From Flavobacteriales bacterium (GTDB lineage: Bacteria > Bacteroidota > Bacteroidia > Flavobacteriales_F > PHOS-HE28), in NCBI GenBank assembly GCA_016700415.1, contig CP065018.1, forward strand, positions 2,424,001 through 2,488,000: a stretch of DNA of 64,000 nt, in the 5' to 3' direction. The notes under the pieces were generated by a model. The model saw only the letters and a list, made by a program, of their open reading frames with translations. It made no database searches and was not told the DNA's origin. Positions 59,252 through 64,000 of the stretch are shown piece by piece (position 1 is the stretch's first letter; each line of letters begins with the position of its first letter). Made by a program: the position numbers and the translations under genes.

Positions 59252-60783
59252 TACGGTCTTGCATCATGATGCGCCGCACGTACGCCATGAAGGCTGTACG
59301 TGCGGCGTTAATGCTTGCCATGGCGACCATAACCGCTGTTGCACATTCCCAGCAGGGGCTTAGTAATCTTTGGATGGGAGGTTATGGGGAGCAATGGGGC
59401 GAGCCTTGGGGTGGAGGGGATATGGAGTTTGGCACCGGAAATTTGGTGGTCTCCGCAGCGGAACGCGGAATCGATTTCGTTCGCACTTCCGCCAACATCA
59501 CGGACACTGACGGCAACCTCCTCTTCAGCACCAACGGGGCCTACATTGCCAATGCCGTCGGGGACACCATGTTTAATGGGAATGGATTGAACCCAAGTAT
59601 ATACACCTCGTGGTGGCCGGAAGGGTTGCGCATCTCACAAGGCTGCATGATCCTTCCCAAGCCCGATACGTCCGGTATCTATTACCTCTTTCATGGGACC
59701 ATTGACGATCTGGCAAGCTCCCTTTCGCACCACCTGTACCTGACATGCATCGATATGAGCTTGGACAGTGGCCTGGGGGGGGTACTAAGCAAGAACGAGG
59801 TCCTGATCGCGGACACCTTGAACGAGGGCCGGATCACTGCCGTGCGACATGCGAACGGACGGGATTGGTGGGTATTCTGCTTTAAGGCGAACACGAATAT
59901 CCACTATCGCCTATTGGTAACCTCGAATGGTGTGAGCGTGGACGGTACGCAGGCCATCAGCGAAGTCCGCACACCGGATCACGGTCAGGCATGCTTTTCC
60001 CCGGACGGTAGCCGGTATGCCTATTACTCCGGCTTCGGGACGGCCGATCTGGACATCTTCGATTTCGATCGCTGCACCGGCTTGTTCTCCGATCCGGTGA
60101 ACATAACCATCGATGATTCCAACAGCTTAGGCGGCTTGGCCTTTTCCCCCAACAGCCGCTTCCTCTATGTTTCCTCGGTACTGGACGTGTATCAATATGA
60201 TACTGAGGCTTCCGATATCGCCAGCTCCATGGTCCACATCGCCCATTGGGACAGCACCTATTCGCCCAGCCCGCCCTTCGCAACGGTGTTCGATATCGCC
60301 CAATTAGCTCCGGACGGGAAGATCTACATCGGCACCGGAAACAGCACGCTACGCATGCATGTGATCAACAACCCGGATGAGCCGGGCCTGGCCTGCAACA
60401 TGGTGCAGCACGGCATCGAGCTTCCCCGATACTATGAGAACTCCCTGCCCAATCACCCCAACTACTTTTTGGGGCCTGTGGATGGGAGTGTTTGCGATAG
60501 TTTGGGCATAAATGTGGGTGTGCATGAAGTGGTTTCAACAGCCACGTTAAGGGCTTATCCAAATCCTTCAAAAGGAGCCTTTACGCTAAGCTACGCGGCC
60601 CAGCCCACCGTAGGCGCGTTGGAGGTACGTGATGTAACCGGGCGGGTAGTGCTGCGCGAGCGTATACCGCAGTGGAGTACCCTGCACCAAGTGGAGCTAA
60701 CAGGGCAGGCTGCAGGCATGTACCAGTGCAAGCTTACGTGGGGGCAGCAGAGCGTTGCCACGCATATAATTTTGGAACGATGA
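59248..60783 (+). CDS. A3: secreted beta-propeller-like protein with T9SS sorting domain
   Basis: The third A copy, 511 residues from the ATG coupled to the C2 stop; ATG 59266 or 59287 may be the real start, giving MKAVRAALMLAMATITAVAHSQQG as signal peptide. The body is like A1 and A2; the part around 60030-60190 is nearly identical to A2 57146-57305. The linker (LGINVGVHEVVSTATLRAYPNPSKGAF) has no palindromic insert. It overlaps B3 by 4 bases. Confidence 0.83.
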   Translation: MIRSCIMMRRTYAMKAVRAALMLAMATITAVAHSQQGLSNLWMGGYGEQWGEPWGGGDMEFGTGNLVVSAAERGIDFVRTSANITDTDGNLLFSTNGAYIANAVGDTMFNGNGLNPSIYTSWWPEGLRISQGCMILPKPDTSGIYYLFHGTIDDLASSLSHHLYLTCIDMSLDSGLGGVLSKNEVLIADTLNEGRITAVRHANGRDWWVFCFKANTNIHYRLLVTSNGVSVDGTQAISEVRTPDHGQACFSPDGSRYAYYSGFGTADLDIFDFDRCTGLFSDPVNITIDDSNSLGGLAFSPNSRFLYVSSVLDVYQYDTEASDIASSMVHIAHWDSTYSPSPPFATVFDIAQLAPDGKIYIGTGNSTLRMHVINNPDEPGLACNMVQHGIELPRYYENSLPNHPNYFLGPVDGSVCDSLGINVGVHEVVSTATLRAYPNPSKGAFTLSYAAQPTVGALEVRDVTGRVVLRERIPQWSTLHQVELTGQAAGMYQCKLTWGQQSVATHIILER

Positions 60784-61106
60784 GCAAGCGGAACATCATA
60801 GCCCTACTGGCCTTGGTGCCTGCCATGGCATGGGCGCAAAGCCCCGCCCCGGCAGGGGCACCCGATCCTGTCAATCCTGTGATCCTGTCCAAAAAAGACC
60901 CTGTCAGATCCCATCCCCCGAACGCGCTCACCATGCAGGTCATCATGGCGCAAAAGCACACCGGTATTTCCGATGCGCAGTGGCGGAGGATGATGCTGGA
61001 CCCGGTGAATGCTTCGTTGTATCCCATCCGGCTTACGCAGGCGATGTTGGATACCTTGGATGCGACTAAATTGGACATGCGGTACCGGTATGAGCTGGTG
61101 CGGTGA
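60780..61106 (+). CDS. B3: small secreted protein of the module
   Basis: The 108-residue product starts MSKRNIIALLALVPAMAWAQS (signal peptide). The linker is PAPAGAPDPVNPVILSKKDPVRSHP, partly coded by 9-bp ATCCTGT repeats. The conserved domain is PNALTMQVIMAQKHTGISDAQWRRMMLDPVNASLYPIRLTQ...MRYRYELVR. It starts in the A3 stop. Confidence 0.72.
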   Translation: MSKRNIIALLALVPAMAWAQSPAPAGAPDPVNPVILSKKDPVRSHPPNALTMQVIMAQKHTGISDAQWRRMMLDPVNASLYPIRLTQAMLDTLDATKLDMRYRYELVR

Positions 61107-61124
61107 AAACGAAAGCACGGGAAG

Positions 61125-61721
61125 ATGGGGAACATTGAAACAAGCACAGACCGCAGGGTCCCGAAGCGGAGACCCGGCGGGAGGGAGAAGGCGGCCAACA
61201 CCAACGTGGGTACGACCAAGTTGATCGAAAGCAACGAGAAACAGGTGAACGAGATCTACCTCTCCACCGTGGGCAAAGATGTGGACACCTTTACCGTGGA
61301 CCAGTCCAACACCTTGTTCTACATCGCCAACCAATGCCCCATGGTCGGTGGGAATTCGGTCTATAGGGCACGCTCATTGTACCGCCTGATCGATGATGAG
61401 CAACAGTTCGACGACCCGCAACTTTGCCTGCAACACGGCATCATCGTAAAGAGCTTGGTGGCACGTGAAACGAACACCATTGGCGTAGTGCCCAACCCGG
61501 CAAGGGACGGGGCAACACTGGTATTGGGCAAGCCACTAGAAGAACCCGGTGTCTTCATCCTGTTCAACCCGGTAGGCAAAGAAGTAATGCGGCTGAAAGT
61601 TCCCGCAGAGGAATACCGCATGTCCTTTGCCACAAGCGGGCTGGCCACCGGCGTGTACCACTATCGGGTTGTCACCGATCTGGGCTTAGTGGGTAACGGC
61701 AGGTTGTCCATTGTCCGCTAA
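61125..61721 (+). CDS. C3: shortest truncated copy of the end of L (no signal peptide)
   Basis: The 198-residue frame starts at ATG 61125, because one extra A in the leader puts the coupled GTG out of frame. After MGNIETSTDRRVPKRRPGGREK, coded by a palindromic hairpin repeat, it joins L at AANTNVGTTKLIESNEK, a later point than C1 and C2, and keeps the sorting domain (VVPNPARDGATLVLGKPLEEPG). It lacks a signal peptide. Confidence 0.68.
   Translation: MGNIETSTDRRVPKRRPGGREKAANTNVGTTKLIESNEKQVNEIYLSTVGKDVDTFTVDQSNTLFYIANQCPMVGGNSVYRARSLYRLIDDEQQFDDPQLCLQHGIIVKSLVARETNTIGVVPNPARDGATLVLGKPLEEPGVFILFNPVGKEVMRLKVPAEEYRMSFATSGLATGVYHYRVVTDLGLVGNGRLSIVR
61156..61175. repeat. Hairpin repeat GGGTCCC-GAAGCG-GAGACCC at C3 junction
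   Basis: Imperfect by one pair, preceded by GACCGCA and followed by GGCGGGAGG. The same block, with a perfect stem, is at 63646-63665 and a relative is at 1455-1473. Confidence 0.8.
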
Positions 61722-61739
61722 GATTTGACCCACTGAAAG

Positions 61740-63262
61740 ATGGCACAGAATGGAACACTCCGGTTCCTTTTGATCTGTTGCATAGTGCATGGTGCGGGAA
61801 TCACGCACCATGCACTTGCCAAGGTGTGAACAATAGATGGTCAATGGGATACAATGGTTCGGGTGGATCACCGGAACCTTGGGGTGGTTTGGATCTGAAT
61901 TTCACCCCCTCCGATGTTTTGATCACAACGGAGGACCGGTGGATGGACTATGGACGCACGGTCGCCAATATCAGTGACGAAGGTGGCAACTTGCTCTTCA
62001 GCACCAACGGCGTGTTTGTGGCCGATGCCAATGGGGATCTGATGCAGAACGGAAGCGGCCTTAACCCCAGTTCGTATACCTCGCAACACTCGTCCCCCCC
62101 GAGCGGGTTGTACATTTCACAAGGCTGCTTGATCCTTCCCAAGCCGGATACGCCGGGGATCTATTACTTGGTACACAGTACGATCGACATACTGCCCTAC
62201 GCAAGGGCGATAGCCTTGTACCTCACCACCGTCGACATGGCGTTGGCCAATGGTTTGGGCGGAGTGGTGAGCAAGAATCAGATTTTGGTTGCCGATACCT
62301 TGAACGCGGGTAAGGTCACTGCCGTGCGGCACGCGAATGGACGGGACTGGTGGGTATTCTGCCACAAAGCATACACCAATGCGTTCTACCGTATACTGGT
62401 AAGCCCGTCGGGAGTTTCCGTGGACGGGGTGCAAAACATCGGCTCCGTGCGGGCACCAGATCATGGTCAGGTCTGCTTTTCCCCGGACGGCACCAAATTC
62501 GCCTATTACGGGGATTTGCAGAGTGGTGATATGGACATCTATGATTTCGACCGTTGTACAGGCTTGTTCTCGAACCCCGTAACGGTCCCGATCCCTGATG
62601 CCAACAACATGGCCGGCGTGGCGTTTTCCCCCAACAGTAGATATGTATATGTCACCTCCGTTCTGGATGTAAACCAATTCGATACGGAGGCTTCCGATAT
62701 CGCCGCCTCCATGGTCCACATCGCACACTGGGACAGCACCTATTCCCCCAGCCCGCCCTTCGCAACCGTGTTCGATATCGCCCAATTGGCACCGGACGGG
62801 AAGATCTATATCGGCACGGGCAACGGCACCCTGCGAATGCATGTGATCAACAACCCGGACGAGCCGGGCCTGGCCTGCAACATGGTGCAGCACGGCGTCG
62901 AGCTTCCACGCTACTATTTCAACTCCTTGCCCAACCACCCCAATTATTTCTTGGGGCCTTTGGCGGGCAGCCCTTGCGATACCTTGGCCTTGGGTGTGCA
63001 GGAGCGGCCACCATCCCTTACAGTAAGCGCCTACCCTAATCCATCAGCAGGCGGCCACTTTACGTTGAGCTACCCGGCACAGCCCACGGTGGGCGAATTG
63101 GAGGTGCGCGATGTGGCCGGGCGCGTGGTGCTGGATGAACGCATACCGCAGTGGAGCACCCTGCACCAAGTGGAGCTTGCCGGGCAAGCTGCGGGCATGT
63201 ACCAGTGCAAGCTCACATGGGCAAAAGGGAGTGTTGCCACCGATATCATGCTGGAACGATGA
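61740..63262 (+). pseudogene. A4: frameshifted copy of the A gene
   Basis: From ATG 61740 the frame encodes MAQNGTLRFLLICCIVHGAGITHHALA, a signal peptide matching A2, but then hits TGA after KV. Comparison with A2 (CTTGCCCAACAAGG against CTTGCCAAGG) shows a 4-base deletion at about 61820. The body continues in another frame from VNNRWSMGYNGSGGSPEPWGG through FSPDGTKFAYYGDLQSGDMDIYDFDRCTG to a normal sorting domain ending at 63262. As sequenced, the body lacks a signal peptide. The body is the most diverged of the four A copies. Confidence 0.75.
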
Positions 63263-63597
63263 GCATACGGAACTTCCTTCTTCTTGCCGTTTTGGTGCCG
63301 GTGTGGGTTTGCGGGCAAGATGTGCAGCGCGCCCGCATCGCCGCAGGGCGAAACAATCCTGTCAATCCTGCAATCCTGTCCCAAAAGGACCCTGCCAGAT
63401 CCCATCCACCCAACGCGCTCACCATGCAAGTGGTCATGGCGCAAAGGCATACGGGTATTTCCGATGAGCAATGGCGAAAGATCATGCTGGGTCCTGTCAA
63501 CGCTACCTTGTATCCCATCCGGCTCACGCAAGCCATGTTGGATACCTTGGATGCGACCCAATTGGATCCGAGGTACCGGTATGAAATGGTGCGGTGA
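63259..63597 (+). CDS. B4: small secreted protein of the module
   Basis: The 112-residue product starts MSIRNFLLLAVLVPVWVCGQ (signal peptide). The linker is DVQRARIAAGRNNPVNPAILSQKDPARSHP, with ATCCTGT repeats at 63355-63381. The conserved domain is PNALTMQVVMAQRHTGISDEQWRKIMLGPVNATLYPIRLTQ...PRYRYEMVR. It is coupled to A4 and to the next frame. Confidence 0.72.
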   Translation: MSIRNFLLLAVLVPVWVCGQDVQRARIAAGRNNPVNPAILSQKDPARSHPPNALTMQVVMAQRHTGISDEQWRKIMLGPVNATLYPIRLTQAMLDTLDATQLDPRYRYEMVR

Positions 63598-64000
63598 AAC
63601 GAAAACACGGGAAGATGGGGAACATTGAAACAAGCACAGACCGCAGGGTCTCGAAGCGGAGACCCGGCGGGAGGGAGAAGCAGTTCCACGCGATGCTGAA
63701 CGGATATGGCATCACGGAGCTGGACCATTTGATCGCCAAGGACAGCTTGCAGAACGACCCCTATACCGAAGAAAGCAAGTACATGCTGAAAGGCGGCCTG
63801 TACAAGAAGCTGGACGAGGACTCCGACCTGCGCAACAGTGATCAGGAATTGGCCGACTTCTACAACGACCTCCAAGGCAGCACCACCGCCGCCTTCAAAT
63901 CCATCGACGACAGCCAAAAGACGCTGAGCAACATGGACAGCAGCGTGGTGGCACAATTGCAGGCCAACCGTGCTCAGATCGAAACCTTGATGGACTCAGT
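63594..64000 (+). CDS. C4: truncated L copy, runs off the window
   Basis: The GTG frame coupled to B4 reads MKRKHGKMGNIETSTDRRVSKRRPGGREK and then joins L at QFHAMLNGYGITELDHLIAKDSL, an earlier point than the other C copies, and stays open to the last base (DSLQNDPYTEESKYMLKGGLYKKL...NMDSSVVAQLQANRAQIE). No signal peptide. The 3' end is outside the window. Confidence 0.68.
   Translation, partial: MKRKHGKMGNIETSTDRRVSKRRPGGREKQFHAMLNGYGITELDHLIAKDSLQNDPYTEESKYMLKGGLYKKLDEDSDLRNSDQELADFYNDLQGSTTAAFKSIDDSQKTLSNMDSSVVAQLQANRAQIETLMDS
63646..63665. repeat. Hairpin repeat GGGTCTC-GAAGCG-GAGACCC at C4 junction
   Basis: A perfect 7-bp stem with a 6-base loop, in the same leader context as at 61156-61175. 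Confidence 0.85.

Overview
The window reads as chromosomal DNA of a GC-rich member of the Bacteroidota, most likely Flavobacteriales or a close relative. The support is a gliding-motility lipoprotein (GldH), a PorZ-type component of the type IX secretion system (T9SS), many exported proteins ending in T9SS type A sorting domains, an IPExxxVDY-family protein between rnc and pyk, the gene order holB-ricT-gldH-pbp1A, and promoter -7 boxes of the TAnnTTTG type. No plasmid, phage or insertion-sequence genes were recognised.

Bases 1-48000 are mostly core genome: the end of ppk1, a cell-wall/motility cluster (pbp1A, gldH, ricT, holB), pgk, a PLP enzyme, pheS, a geranylgeranyl-reductase-like flavoprotein, pyk, rnc, fabF, acpP, purN, marC, rnhA, a biotin carrier protein, a secreted C10 peptidase, a PfkB kinase, a class III aminotransferase with mmsA (probably beta-alanine or related semialdehyde catabolism) separated by a hicBA toxin-antitoxin pair, a DUF748 protein, gltX, folB, porZ, recO, an S9 peptidase and a LysM lytic transglycosylase. 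Three tRNA genes (Ala-GGC, Asn-GTT, Cys-GCA) lie in spacers. Several spacers are patchworks of short tandem repeats with a 9-10 bp period. One 9-mer family brackets a GxxExxY gene in inverted orientation. The 3' end of tRNA-Asn is duplicated 384 bp downstream, and the DNA between the copies is a decayed GIY-YIG endonuclease gene.

Bases 48000-64000 are an accessory surface-protein locus. A 5.3-kb gene (called L here) encodes a large T9SS cargo. A perfect (CCTCA)6 tract sits at its start, placed so that a change in repeat number would switch which start codon is in frame. Four tandem copies of a module follow: A (secreted beta-propeller-like protein with sorting domain), B (small secreted protein) and C (5'-truncated copy of the 3' end of L with no signal peptide). 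Most of these reading frames overlap or nearly abut, so the array could be one long transcription unit.

The L-like C copies start at three different points of L, and each junction carries a palindromic repeat (CGCAGGGTC...GACCCTGCG, or GGGTCTC-GAAGCG-GAGACCC). A second palindromic family, coding for the peptide LTPxPSPxERG, is inserted in frame in pheS and in the linkers of A1 and A2. A copies share near-identical tracts inside diverged flanks, as expected from gene conversion, and A4 is frameshifted at its signal peptide. The locus looks like a recombining, possibly phase-variable family of surface proteins shaped by palindromic elements. This is the most likely novel system in the window. 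A second candidate is a 188-bp structured element with 19-bp perfect terminal inverted repeats just upstream of L.
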